Positions 34,776 to 43,316 of a stretch of 64,000 nucleotides of DNA are shown here, piece after piece. This DNA is from Mageeibacillus sp. UBA5770 (GTDB lineage: Bacteria; Bacillota_A; Clostridia; Saccharofermentanales; Saccharofermentanaceae). The notes under the pieces were generated by a model. The model made no database searches and was not told the origin of the DNA. It saw nothing but the letters and a program-made list of their open reading frames with translations. How positions within the stretch are numbered: position 1 is the first letter of the stretch; each line of letters starts with the position of its first letter. The stretch spans positions 14,088 to 78,087 of the forward strand of contig DIEQ01000135.1 in NCBI GenBank assembly GCA_002418705.1. Direction: 5' to 3'. A program made the position numbers and the translations under genes.

Positions 34776-35753
34776 TTACAGTAAGCCTTTTCCAGAGTCA
34801 GTTACTTCAAAAAGCCTCGGCGGAAAAGGTTCAAACAGTGTCTGCCCTTTCAGGTAAGGTTCATCGAAGCGAATTACCCAGGATTTAAGAATACTTAACA
34901 ATACAGAAAGAGGGACACGCTTCTCGTTATATAATTCCAGGTTCTCAAGGAAAAAGGCTTTTTCATCACTGTTCAGATATTTTTTGAAATATCCAAACAC
35001 ATGTAAAAGTACATTCACATTTCTTGAAATAGACGGCGGCTGCTCAAGTGATTTAACGAGCAGGTCTTCGTAAGCTTTCACTACATCAGAGAAAACAAGT
35101 CCTTCATGGTTGGCAGCAACTTTTCCCAAAGCTGCAAGATATCTTTGGCTGAAAGACATCAGCAGGTATTTATTGTCCGAGTGAAATTTGATAAGGGCAG
35201 ACATCTTATCTGTAGCTTTGACTTTTTTGAAGTTCCGAAGCATAAAGATGCGGATCATAAAATTTTCCCTGATATTGAAATTAAGCAGGCGCCCTTCATT
35301 CTCGAGCGGGACATGCGGAAACATGAGTTCTACCGAACGGCCGAATAATCCTGTCGTCCTCGCGGGCAGGGCCTGTGACTTTCCTGTGCCAAGATATACC
35401 TTCACATCATTGATGCCGCAGGACGGTGAGCGGTGCTTCAGGATAAATCCATCGATGTCATTTTCGTCAAGCGTGTTTAGAAAAGCCTTTGAAAAATCCA
35501 GCATCTCATCGGTCTTGTCTGTTCCGTTTTTGGAAAAGACAAGTCTGTCCTCTCCCTGCTCATTCCGGATGATCCGGAGAGCCTCTCTTGGGACAGGAAG
35601 TCCGATCTCCATCTCCGGGCATACGGATACATATTCAACAAAGGGGGCCAGGCTGTCAACGAGATCGCTGTTGATCATCGTTCCGTCGTATCTGCAGTTA
35701 ACATGTCCGAGACATTTACTGATAACGATTCTAGGCTTGTCGAATGTCCTCAT
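34776..35753 (-). CDS. DUF523-DUF1722 (YbgA-like) fusion protein
   Basis: A 325-residue two-domain protein. Residues ~1-150 are DUF523: VISKCLGHVNCRYDG, SVCPEMEIGLPVPRE and KHRSPSCGI keep the three conserved Cys positions (SxCL, CPE, SPSCG). Some DUF523 proteins are thiouracil desulfurases using a [4Fe-4S] cluster, and this set of cysteines fits that. Residues ~160-300 are the helical DUF1722/YbgA domain (HSDNKYLLMSFSQRYLAALGKVA). The start at 35753 (MRTFDKPR) has GGAGGG upstream. It is last in the HAD-acyP unit. The substrate is unknown. Confidence 0.8.
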   Translation of the reverse strand: MRTFDKPRIVISKCLGHVNCRYDGTMINSDLVDSLAPFVEYVSVCPEMEIGLPVPREALRIIRNEQGEDRLVFSKNGTDKTDEMLDFSKAFLNTLDENDIDGFILKHRSPSCGINDVKVYLGTGKSQALPARTTGLFGRSVELMFPHVPLENEGRLLNFNIRENFMIRIFMLRNFKKVKATDKMSALIKFHSDNKYLLMSFSQRYLAALGKVAANHEGLVFSDVVKAYEDLLVKSLEQPPSISRNVNVLLHVFGYFKKYLNSDEKAFFLENLELYNEKRVPLSVLLSILKSWVIRFDEPYLKGQTLFEPFPPRLFEVTDSGKGLL

Positions 35754-35776
35754 ACCTTTTATCCCTCCGCAGTTTT

Positions 35777-36049
35777 TCAATATCTGATCGAAAACTCTTT
35801 TTCTTCCGGATTAAGATCAATCCTTTTCATGTCGAACCGGCTGATTGAAGAATAGCCATTTCCTTCGCGGATGATTTTCAAAAAAACTGCAATCCGGTCT
35901 TTGGGACCCTGGACTTCTACATGAACGGTTCCATCACTGAGATTGCGGACGAACCCTGTAACGTGGCTGCCCTGTGCAGACTTACGGGCAAAATACCGAA
36001 AACCTACTCCCTGAACCCGTCCTTCGAAAATAATAGAATACCTGATCAT
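35777..36049 (-). CDS. acyP: Acylphosphatase
   Basis: A 90-residue enzyme hydrolysing acyl phosphates. The catalytic Arg lies in GRVQGVGFRYFA and the catalytic Asn in GFVRNLSDGTVHVEVQG, the two family signatures. The ATG at 36049 (MIRYSIIF) follows AGAGGTG. It sits between the HAD phosphatase and DUF523-DUF1722 genes with gaps of 28 and 23 bases, so the three form one unit. Confidence 0.92.
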   Translation of the reverse strand: MIRYSIIFEGRVQGVGFRYFARKSAQGSHVTGFVRNLSDGTVHVEVQGPKDRIAVFLKIIREGNGYSSISRFDMKRIDLNPEEKEFSIRY

Positions 36050-36077
36050 TTGAGGCACCTCTAAACGAAGTTCTTTC

Positions 36078-36764
36078 TTATCGCTTATGAACGTGTGTCC
36101 ATACGTCCTTTATATCATCAATGACGATGTCCGCACCTGCAGCAAGCAGTTCTTCGGCGGTATGTGCCGAGGTTAATCCAATACAGGTCATCCCCGCAGC
36201 TTTTCCTGCCTGGATGCCGCTCACGGCGTCTTCGACAACAAAGCATTGGGATGGTTCGATTCCACATCGGCCGGCAGCCAGAAGATAGATGTCCGGGAAA
36301 GGTTTTTTGCGTTCAATGTCACTTCCTGTAATGACTACGTCAAAAGTATCTGCCGGCATGTCAAGTATGGACATATTTGTAGATACTTTGATCATTTCCG
36401 CACTGCTGGCAACAGCTATCCGGCAGCCCGCTTCTTTGAGGCGAATAAGCAGTTCCCTTGTACCGGGGAATGGCCGGACAAATTGCGATGCTAATTCATG
36501 ATATTTCTCATATACATGGTTTTTGATCGCATCACTGTATTCAACACCGTATTTTGCCGTCACGCCTCCAAGATACATGTCCTCACCCATACCGATGAAG
36601 GGCTTAAAATCATCCGGAGTTGCCGGTGCCCCAAAATCGTGAAGTGCTATGGAAGCAATCTCGGCGAGAGCCGGCTCTGAATCAACCAGAACACCATCAC
36701 AGTCAAAAAGGACTCCAAGTGAATTGAGGTTGTCTGATACATTGTAATCGCGATTATCCTGCAT
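36078..36764 (-). CDS. HAD-superfamily phosphatase (beta-phosphoglucomutase-like)
   Basis: A 228-residue HAD hydrolase, subfamily I with a helical cap. Motif I is GVLFDCDGVLVDSE (Asp nucleophile at about residue 21, with Cys between the two Asp residues), motif II AVASSAEM, motif III/IV KKPFPDIYL and VVEDAVSGIQAGKAAGM. It resembles sugar-phosphate phosphatases or beta-phosphoglucomutases; the substrate is not decidable. It leads the acyP-DUF523 unit and has its own promoter with a perfect palindrome at 36795-36808. Confidence 0.85.
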   Translation of the reverse strand: MQDNRDYNVSDNLNSLGVLFDCDGVLVDSEPALAEIASIALHDFGAPATPDDFKPFIGMGEDMYLGGVTAKYGVEYSDAIKNHVYEKYHELASQFVRPFPGTRELLIRLKEAGCRIAVASSAEMIKVSTNMSILDMPADTFDVVITGSDIERKKPFPDIYLLAAGRCGIEPSQCFVVEDAVSGIQAGKAAGMTCIGLTSAHTAEELLAAGADIVIDDIKDVWTHVHKR

Positions 36765-36794
36765 GAAAATTCTCCCGTTCTATGCTGTAATTTG

Positions 36795-36818
36795 CGGATA
36801 TATATCCGAGTGATTTTA
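36795..36818 (-). promoter_or_regulatory. Extended -10 promoter with palindromic operator
   Basis: TGATAAAAT on the minus strand (TAAAAT at 36818-36813) is an extended -10 box. The perfect 14-bp palindrome CGGATATATATCCG (36795-36808) covers the predicted start site. It sits in the 83-bp gap between the GNAT-like gene and the HAD gene, so the HAD unit can be controlled apart from the radical SAM operon. Confidence 0.5.
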
Positions 36819-36847
36819 TCATAACAATAAAAAATACAGAAAACAAA

Positions 36848-37921
36848 TTAGAGATAACCGCATTCAAGATGAACTTCCCGATTCGGCTCAGGCAGCTTTA
36901 TCTTATTTTCCCTGGCCTTCATAAGATAAATCGTACTGTCAAAGCTGACGGACTTAAGCTTTTTGTATAATGGATAGTAGCGGTTATTTTTACTCATGCC
37001 GGCTACAACAATAGGGCAGTTCCTTTTTATGGCTTCGAGGGCCAGATGCGACAGAAGTTCTCTGTATACAGTCTTGTCACTGCCCTTTGCTGTCAAAAGC
37101 GTAAGTGTAAGAACATTAGCTGTCTGACCTTCGGGGGGCAGATAAATATAGCCTGATTTTTCAAAAATATGAGCAGCCTTTCGAAGGTATTTATATATTC
37201 CGCCATAGTGTTTCACAATATACTGGCGGTAATGTCTCTGATCCCAGAGAGCGCCGAAGGCAGCCAGTTCACCGTCCTTTCTCAAGGCAAAACAATCCGA
37301 TAACATCAAGCCGCTGAATTGTTCTTCCAGGTCACGTACAACAGGGAACATCTCATATTTCTTTCCCTCACTTTCAAGAAAGCTGCAGACCGTATCAAGA
37401 TCATCATGACCTATGGCACTAAAGTTGTAAGTATTGTCGATGCGGGCGCACAATGCCCCGGGATTTATCAGAAAAGTCGTATAACCGCACAGGGCAGAGA
37501 ATTCCGGGAAAAAAACTCTCGGCTTTCTGCAGAAGATATTCACAGCATTCTCGTTTGCATCAAGAATCGAGCAGTAAGCAGCCGTTTTATCCCTTCTCTC
37601 ATATTCCAGCGCAGTCTTGAGGAAGTGGGCGTGATTCGTGTCGCTGATTTTTTTCCGGACACCGCACACATAGGTAAATGGCGTTTCGTTCCCATTAATA
37701 TAATAACTTCGGCTAATACAGACCTCCATAAAGGCCGGTTGATCGCTTTGGTCCTTAATGACACCGTAGCTGACGCTTCGACTTTCCTTCTGATATGAGT
37801 ATACTGGATTAGGCCTGCGCGTATAAATCAGTTCGAGATCACCTTTGGCCGCTTCCGACTCAATCAGTTCGAGGAGCTTCCCGCCGTCGGCCGGATCCGC
37901 CTGTCTTACCTCATATTTCAT
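36848..37921 (-). CDS. GNAT-like acyltransferase-fold protein (radical SAM operon)
   Basis: A 357-residue protein from ATG 37921 (MKYEVRQADPADGGKLLELI), whose N-terminus is typical of GNAT acyltransferases. A second GNAT-like half follows: FSAIGHDDLDTVCSFLES (about residue 195), FALRKDGELAAFGALWDQ and PIVVAGMSKNNRYYPLY near the end. No clear acetyl-CoA loop (Q/R-x-x-G-x-G/A) is visible, so activity is uncertain. It overlaps the upstream radical SAM gene by 11 bp and is the last gene of the operon. An acylating or adaptor role on the product of the radical SAM enzymes is inference. Confidence 0.6.
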   Translation of the reverse strand: MKYEVRQADPADGGKLLELIESEAAKGDLELIYTRRPNPVYSYQKESRSVSYGVIKDQSDQPAFMEVCISRSYYINGNETPFTYVCGVRKKISDTNHAHFLKTALEYERRDKTAAYCSILDANENAVNIFCRKPRVFFPEFSALCGYTTFLINPGALCARIDNTYNFSAIGHDDLDTVCSFLESEGKKYEMFPVVRDLEEQFSGLMLSDCFALRKDGELAAFGALWDQRHYRQYIVKHYGGIYKYLRKAAHIFEKSGYIYLPPEGQTANVLTLTLLTAKGSDKTVYRELLSHLALEAIKRNCPIVVAGMSKNNRYYPLYKKLKSVSFDSTIYLMKARENKIKLPEPNREVHLECGYL

Positions 37922-39278
37922 CTGGCAGTTCCTTCCCGTATTTCTTATTCGTGTCCAGATTGCCGCCCAACGGGATGCCGAACCTTTTATCCACTTCAAA
38001 GTGAAAAAGTATATTCATCATCCAGTAGACAAGTCGGACACGTCGGTTGCTGACACGGGAATGAAGTGCCCTCCCCCTCATGAAAATGGATCGGAAAGAG
38101 AAAAATTTCTGTTTGTACCGTCTGCACAGATTTCGAAGCTCCTCCGGTGTCAATTGTTTGGGCTTGTATGATATCGTTCCGAATGTGTATCCATCCTGAA
38201 GCCACCATTTATCAGAGAGAAGTCTGCCTTCCTCCTGAAAAGAGCGGTATGTTTCTGTCCCGGGAAATGCCAGAAGATGATTAAAGGCTGTGATAAAAAA
38301 TGCATGTCTGGTACAAAATGCAAGATTCTGGCGAAAGCTTTCTTCGTTATCATGATCAAATCCAAATACGAAACTGGCATAAATACTTATCCCGTTTCTG
38401 TGGATTCTTTCAACAAGTTCGTCCCGCTCTCCGAGCTTTGTACTCCACTGCTTATTCATCTGCTTGAGGTTGACAGGGTCGATTGATTCAAATCCTATCA
38501 GAATCATGACACATCCGCTTTCTGCCATCATGCGGATCATTTCCTCATCACGTGCAATGTCCAGCGTAACTTGTGTTGTCCATAAAATATTCAGTTTTTT
38601 GACTTCGCGGAACAATTCCTTGGCGAACTCTTTGTCCGAGAAGATACTGTCATCTACAAAAAAGAATATCTTATGCCTGCAGCTTTTGATTTCTTCAATA
38701 ATATCCGGGATTTCCCTGTGAATATACTGTCTCTGGTAATACACACGGATGGAACAGAAAGAGCAGTCATAATGACAGCCCCTTCCTATTTCCACAAGGC
38801 TGACCGGCAGATACTTTTTCTGCTTATCCTGGTATATGCTCCTGTCAGGCTGTCCATAGTCGATTGCATTAGGACCCGTATATTCTTCTTTATATGTACC
38901 GTTTTCGATGTCGGACAGAACCTGTGACCATATCCGCTCCGCATTTCCGCGTACAAGGACATCCGCATGCTGTCTTGCATCATCAGGCAGCATGGTAATA
39001 TGGTAGCCTCCCATTATGATCTTCTTGCCTTTTTCACGAAAACGACCGGCAATCTCATAGGCGCGTCTGGCTGTATAGGTTTCCACGGTAATCACGATAA
39101 CATCAGCGTCTGTCATATAATCAATCTGCTCAATCCTGTCATCGAAAAAAACACATGGATACTTATCAGGTGTAAGCCGCTTCAGGACAGCAATGGTCAG
39201 CGGTTCCATCAGCCATGACTTCAGATATGTTCCGTGCTTCTTCTTTCCGATAGCCGGTAAAATGAATGCAATCTTCAT
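37911..39278 (-). CDS. Cobalamin-binding radical SAM protein (copy 1)
   Basis: A 455-residue B12-dependent radical SAM enzyme. The N-terminal Rossmann-like cobalamin domain contains VITVETYTARRAYEIAGRF and IIMGGYHITMLPDDA (about residue 90). The cluster motif is GRGCHYDCSFCSIR (CxxxCxxC, about residue 180), followed by barrel segments FFVDDSIFSDKEFAKELF and CVMILIGFESIDP. The C-terminus resembles DUF4080/4070-type extensions of this group. Such enzymes often methylate unactivated carbons. It is the fifth gene from the operon promoter, 7 bases after copy 2, with an 11-bp overlap into the GNAT-like gene. The substrate is unknown. Confidence 0.88.
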   Translation of the reverse strand: MKIAFILPAIGKKKHGTYLKSWLMEPLTIAVLKRLTPDKYPCVFFDDRIEQIDYMTDADVIVITVETYTARRAYEIAGRFREKGKKIIMGGYHITMLPDDARQHADVLVRGNAERIWSQVLSDIENGTYKEEYTGPNAIDYGQPDRSIYQDKQKKYLPVSLVEIGRGCHYDCSFCSIRVYYQRQYIHREIPDIIEEIKSCRHKIFFFVDDSIFSDKEFAKELFREVKKLNILWTTQVTLDIARDEEMIRMMAESGCVMILIGFESIDPVNLKQMNKQWSTKLGERDELVERIHRNGISIYASFVFGFDHDNEESFRQNLAFCTRHAFFITAFNHLLAFPGTETYRSFQEEGRLLSDKWWLQDGYTFGTISYKPKQLTPEELRNLCRRYKQKFFSFRSIFMRGRALHSRVSNRRVRLVYWMMNILFHFEVDKRFGIPLGGNLDTNKKYGKELPDEI

Positions 39279-39285
39279 AGTATCC

Positions 39286-40629
39286 TCACACATCTTTCTC
39301 ATATCCGAATGTCATACCCTGCTTTTCGAAAACTTCATTTCGAAAAAGCGGGTTATACATCAGATATGTAATGAATCGCAGGGGATTACGCATGTTGGTA
39401 TGAAATTCAAAGACCCTGTATATAATGGATTTCTTCGTGTTGAACTTCCTGCGGCACTCATAGGCTGCTGCTGTCAATTCTGCAGCAGTCATGTTCTTAG
39501 GAACATATGCGGCATAATTAAAACGGTAATCCGGATGGAGCCACCATTTTCCGTCATACAGCAGGCGCCCTTCTTCCTTAAGCTTGTTATAGAAAGGTGT
39601 GCCCGGGTAAGGCATCAGGATATTGTAAGCTGCAAAGCAAAATTTATTCTCATAGGCGAACCGGTATGTCTCTTCGATACTTTCGAGCGTATCTGTATCA
39701 TGTCCGATGGTAAAGGCGGCCCATGTCTGCAGACCCCATTTGCGGAGCTCACGTATTGCCCAGCCATAATGGTCCGAAACAAATTTTTTGTTAACGCCCT
39801 TGCCCATGGCATTAATACTTTCTGCGCGTATGGATTCAAACCCGATTACATGCCCGAGGCATCCGCTTTTAACCATGAGGGACTTGAGTTCCCTGTCTTC
39901 GAGCATATCAATGCTGCCCTGGCTCACCCACTTAACTTTAAGGGGAATTATGGCGCGGAACAATTCTTTCGCCTTTTCGCGGTCAGCGACAATATTATCA
40001 TCGACAAAAAACAGGAATCTGCGCTTCTGGCCTTTGATCTCGGCAACGACTTCATCAACCGGACGGCAATACTGGTGACGGTTAAAATATACGCTGGAAG
40101 CGCAATAACTGCAGTGATATTTGCAGCCTCTGCTGAACTGAAGCAGCGAAAGAGGCAGATATTTCTTTCCTTCGTATATATCCCTGCGCGTCAGGACGCC
40201 TTTCTGGGGAATCAGGACCGGATTACAGACATATCTTTCTTTTAGCTTACCGGCAAGAAGGTCGCGGATCATCTCTGCCCACTTATCCTCGGCATCGCCA
40301 ATCATGATACTGTCCGCATGCATGGCTGTCTCGTCAGGCAGCAGTGTCACGTGCATCCCACCCATGATTACCTTTACTCCCCGTTTTCTGAATTGCGCGC
40401 TGATTTCATAGGAACGTCTTGCCGTATAGGTCTCCACGGTGATGGCGGCCAGATCGGTTGGTTCGTCATAAGGAATCGACTCGAGCCTGTCGTCATACAT
40501 GACCACCTCGATACTGTCCGGAGTCAGAGCCGCGAGTACGCCAAGCTGGAGCGGTTCCATGCTGGCATTGTCTATAAAATCACTATACTCACGCCTACCG
40601 ACGTTGGGCTTAATGAGTGTTATTTTCAT
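39286..40629 (-). CDS. Cobalamin-binding radical SAM protein (copy 2)
   Basis: A 447-residue paralogue of copies 1 and 3. Cobalamin domain segments are AITVETYTARRSYEISAQF and VIMGGMHVTLLPDET; the cluster motif is SRGCKYHCSYCASSVYF (CxxxCxxC). FFVDDNIVADREKAKELF, CLGHVIGFESIRAES and MPYPGTPFYNKLKEEGRLL complete the barrel. The start overlaps the end of copy 3 by 20 bp, so the two are translationally coupled. Role as for copy 1; methylation chemistry is a family inference. Confidence 0.88.
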   Translation of the reverse strand: MKITLIKPNVGRREYSDFIDNASMEPLQLGVLAALTPDSIEVVMYDDRLESIPYDEPTDLAAITVETYTARRSYEISAQFRKRGVKVIMGGMHVTLLPDETAMHADSIMIGDAEDKWAEMIRDLLAGKLKERYVCNPVLIPQKGVLTRRDIYEGKKYLPLSLLQFSRGCKYHCSYCASSVYFNRHQYCRPVDEVVAEIKGQKRRFLFFVDDNIVADREKAKELFRAIIPLKVKWVSQGSIDMLEDRELKSLMVKSGCLGHVIGFESIRAESINAMGKGVNKKFVSDHYGWAIRELRKWGLQTWAAFTIGHDTDTLESIEETYRFAYENKFCFAAYNILMPYPGTPFYNKLKEEGRLLYDGKWWLHPDYRFNYAAYVPKNMTAAELTAAAYECRRKFNTKKSIIYRVFEFHTNMRNPLRFITYLMYNPLFRNEVFEKQGMTFGYEKDV

Positions 40630-41935
40630 TCGCTACACCTAGCTTTCTTCCCTGTTTGAACCTTACTTCCCTGCCCGAAATGACCCCTGCCCCCAGAAAA
40701 ATGATCAAATTGGAAAGTGACCGGCTATTGGCTTTGCAGTTTGTAATTCTCCGCAGGATGCCCCTGACTGAATGAAATTCATATCGGGCCTTCCTGCAGC
40801 TCTCTACAAATTCCTGTACAGTCATACCTGCAGGAACAAGCATGGCATCACCATACCTGTATCCATCATCGATCCACCAGAATCTGCGCACAAGGCGTCC
40901 TTCCGAATCAAGTCTTTTATAAAGCGGTGTGCCGGGCATGGCCATGAGCGGATTAAAATTGGCAACGGCAAACTTATGCTTCATGGCAAAATCCATCAGT
41001 ATCTTCGCCGTATCTTTCGTATCGCTGTCATACCCTATGATGAAGGTCCCGTAAATCATCAGTCCTGCATCATATATATTTCGGATTATCTTCTCATAGT
41101 CACCGCATGCGATATTGGCACCTTTTCCCATTTGCTTTAGATTATTAATATTGAGCGACTCAAATCCAATCAGAACCATGATACAGCCGCTCGCGCGCAT
41201 GCTTTTCAGCAGGTCCGGATTATTCGCGGCGTCCATGCTGATCTGGCACACCCATTTCTTCTTAAGCGGCTTGAGTGCACGAACCAGTTCAGCTGCTTTA
41301 TCGGCATTGGAAAAAAGATTGTCATCGGCAAAAAACAAATACTTCTGCCTGAGATTACTTATGTCATCAATTACATTTTCAAGATTTCGAAGCCGTATAC
41401 CGTCAGGATAAAAGGCATGGATAGAGCAAAAATCACAGCTGAACTTGCAGCCCCTGCAGAACTGTGCAAGTCCGATCATCCGGTAATACTTGTGCTGCAG
41501 GACAGAATAATCGTACTTTGTATCGGCAAGGCTGAAATCTCCATGGCTCTCATATTGCTGCTTCAGTCTGCCTGCCGCAAGATCTTGCAGCATGGATGGC
41601 CAGGTATCCTCTGCGTCACCGATAATGATCGCATCCGCATGCTGCAGGCATTCCTGCGGCATCATGGATGGATGGAAACCTCCCATGATAACCGTCTTGC
41701 CTTCCATCCTGAATCTGTCAGCCAGCTGATAGGCACGCCGTGCGGCAAAGGTTTCAACGGTCATTGCAATAACAGGAGCAGGAATATCCTCTGGCAGCTT
41801 CCTGGCTCTTTCATCATAGAAATCAATTTGGATTTCCGGCGGTGTAAGCGGACGTATCACAGTAAAAATAAGCGGCATCATAACGTCCAGAGCCGGTTCG
41901 CCAAACATGGACGGACGGATAAACGTGATCCTCAT
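40610..41935 (-). CDS. Cobalamin-binding radical SAM protein (copy 3)
   Basis: A 441-residue paralogue. Cobalamin domain: AMTVETFAARRAYQLADRF and VIMGGFHPSMMPQEC; cluster motif CRGCKFSCDFCSIHAFY (CxxxCxxC); LFFADDNLFSNADKAAEL and CIMVLIGFESLNINN follow. It starts within the stop of copy 4 (ATGA, 41932-41935) and ends 20 bp inside copy 2. Copies 1-3 share the TVET(Y/F)xARR segment and are closer to one another than to copy 4. Confidence 0.88.
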   Translation of the reverse strand: MRITFIRPSMFGEPALDVMMPLIFTVIRPLTPPEIQIDFYDERARKLPEDIPAPVIAMTVETFAARRAYQLADRFRMEGKTVIMGGFHPSMMPQECLQHADAIIIGDAEDTWPSMLQDLAAGRLKQQYESHGDFSLADTKYDYSVLQHKYYRMIGLAQFCRGCKFSCDFCSIHAFYPDGIRLRNLENVIDDISNLRQKYLFFADDNLFSNADKAAELVRALKPLKKKWVCQISMDAANNPDLLKSMRASGCIMVLIGFESLNINNLKQMGKGANIACGDYEKIIRNIYDAGLMIYGTFIIGYDSDTKDTAKILMDFAMKHKFAVANFNPLMAMPGTPLYKRLDSEGRLVRRFWWIDDGYRYGDAMLVPAGMTVQEFVESCRKARYEFHSVRGILRRITNCKANSRSLSNLIIFLGAGVISGREVRFKQGRKLGVANENNTH

Positions 41936-43302
41936 ACTCTGCCTTCCCCGGATACCACGGCCTCCGGAATATCACTGTTGTCCAGCATCATGCCTTCATC
42001 GAATATATGAAAATTTTTTGCATATCTGCGATATCCGATATTGGCAGCAAAATAAACGGCATATAAAATATTGATCCGGAATAAATTCCTTACATCGACT
42101 CTTTTAAATATGCTCTTTATGCTGTATGCCTTATTCCATGCCGTATAAATTCCTTGCTCAAGTTCTTCTTTGGTCATGTTCTTGGGTTTATAAACGACAT
42201 GTTCGACATCGTACAGCGCCCATTCGCGTTCAATGATTCTCCCCTGCTCTTCGAGCTCATTGAAGAACGGGGTTTTCGGAAACGGCGTTATGACCGCAAA
42301 CCGCGGCAGGTCGATCTTGATCTCATCACACATTTTGACTGTGCGTTCAAATACATCTTTCCCGTCACCGTCAGCACCGAAAGCAAAACACCCCATGACC
42401 ATGATTCCATATCGGTGCAGGGAACTCATAAGTACCTTATATTCGGAAACGGAATTTACACCTTTATGAATATCCTTCTGTGTTTCCTGATTAACGGATT
42501 CAAAACCGATCAGAAGTCCTTTGCAGCCGCTCTTGCGAAAAAGATCTAATAGCTCCGGATCATGTCCGATTGAAGTTGTAGTCAGCCCAAACCACCATTT
42601 TTTCAGCGGTATCATAGCGGTAAAGAGTTCCTTGGCAAACGACACATCGGATATCAGGTTCACATCGGGGAATACAACAAACTTGCCCTTAAGTGTCCGG
42701 ATCTCGGTGATAATATCGTCGATGGTCCGCTTATAGAGGGTTTTGCCGAATGCCTGCGGATATGCGCAGAAAGTGCATGTATGGCAGCAGCCCCGGATGG
42801 CCTCAACAGTATTTAATGTGATGTACTTGCTTTTGTCCAGCAAGTCTTTTCGCGGAAGCGGCCGGCCTTCGATCGTAGTTATGCTGTCCTGATGATACAT
42901 TGGCTTAAGGCAGCCGTTTTTATAATCATTCAGTGCCCTTGGAAAATTATCCTCCCCAAGTCCGGTGATCACGCTGTCAGCATGCTTCGCGGCTTCCTCC
43001 GGCATCAGGGTTGGGTGAACACCTCCGATAATCACACAGATCCCGCAGCTGCGGAAGTAATCCGCATACCGGTAGCAGCGCATCGCCGTACCGGTGATAC
43101 AGGTCATAGCGATAACATCAGCATCCAGGTCCAGAGGAATCGGACCGGCTGTCTCGTCATAGATCTTAATGTCAGCGTCAAGTTCCTTCGGGACAAGGGC
43201 TGCAAGAAGCGCAAGTGTTATCGGCGCATAATGCAGGTTCTTATGAAAAAGCCCGTTATATCGGTGCATGGCTCCAGCAGGTGCAAGAAACGCAATCTTC
43301 AT
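41932..43302 (-). CDS. Cobalamin-binding radical SAM protein (copy 4, most divergent)
   Basis: A 456-residue radical SAM protein, first of the four after the transporter gene. Its cobalamin domain has VIAMTCITGTAMRCYRYADYF, where the others have TVET, and VIIGGVHPTLMPEEA. The cluster motif IRGCCHTCTFCAYPQAF is intact (CxxxCxxC) with an extra Cys beside it. The metal-side loop reads FPDVNLISD instead of DDNLFS. It probably has a different substrate or step from copies 1-3. It starts 14 bases after the transporter stop and is coupled to copy 3 by ATGA. Confidence 0.87.
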   Translation of the reverse strand: MKIAFLAPAGAMHRYNGLFHKNLHYAPITLALLAALVPKELDADIKIYDETAGPIPLDLDADVIAMTCITGTAMRCYRYADYFRSCGICVIIGGVHPTLMPEEAAKHADSVITGLGEDNFPRALNDYKNGCLKPMYHQDSITTIEGRPLPRKDLLDKSKYITLNTVEAIRGCCHTCTFCAYPQAFGKTLYKRTIDDIITEIRTLKGKFVVFPDVNLISDVSFAKELFTAMIPLKKWWFGLTTTSIGHDPELLDLFRKSGCKGLLIGFESVNQETQKDIHKGVNSVSEYKVLMSSLHRYGIMVMGCFAFGADGDGKDVFERTVKMCDEIKIDLPRFAVITPFPKTPFFNELEEQGRIIEREWALYDVEHVVYKPKNMTKEELEQGIYTAWNKAYSIKSIFKRVDVRNLFRINILYAVYFAANIGYRRYAKNFHIFDEGMMLDNSDIPEAVVSGEGRV

Positions 43303-43316
43303 ATAATCTCCCCCTC

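Noticed and set aside
36078..36764. Assigning the HAD gene to the radical SAM operon
   Set aside because: An 83-bp gap with its own extended -10 box and palindrome separates them; co-transcription is possible but not supported.
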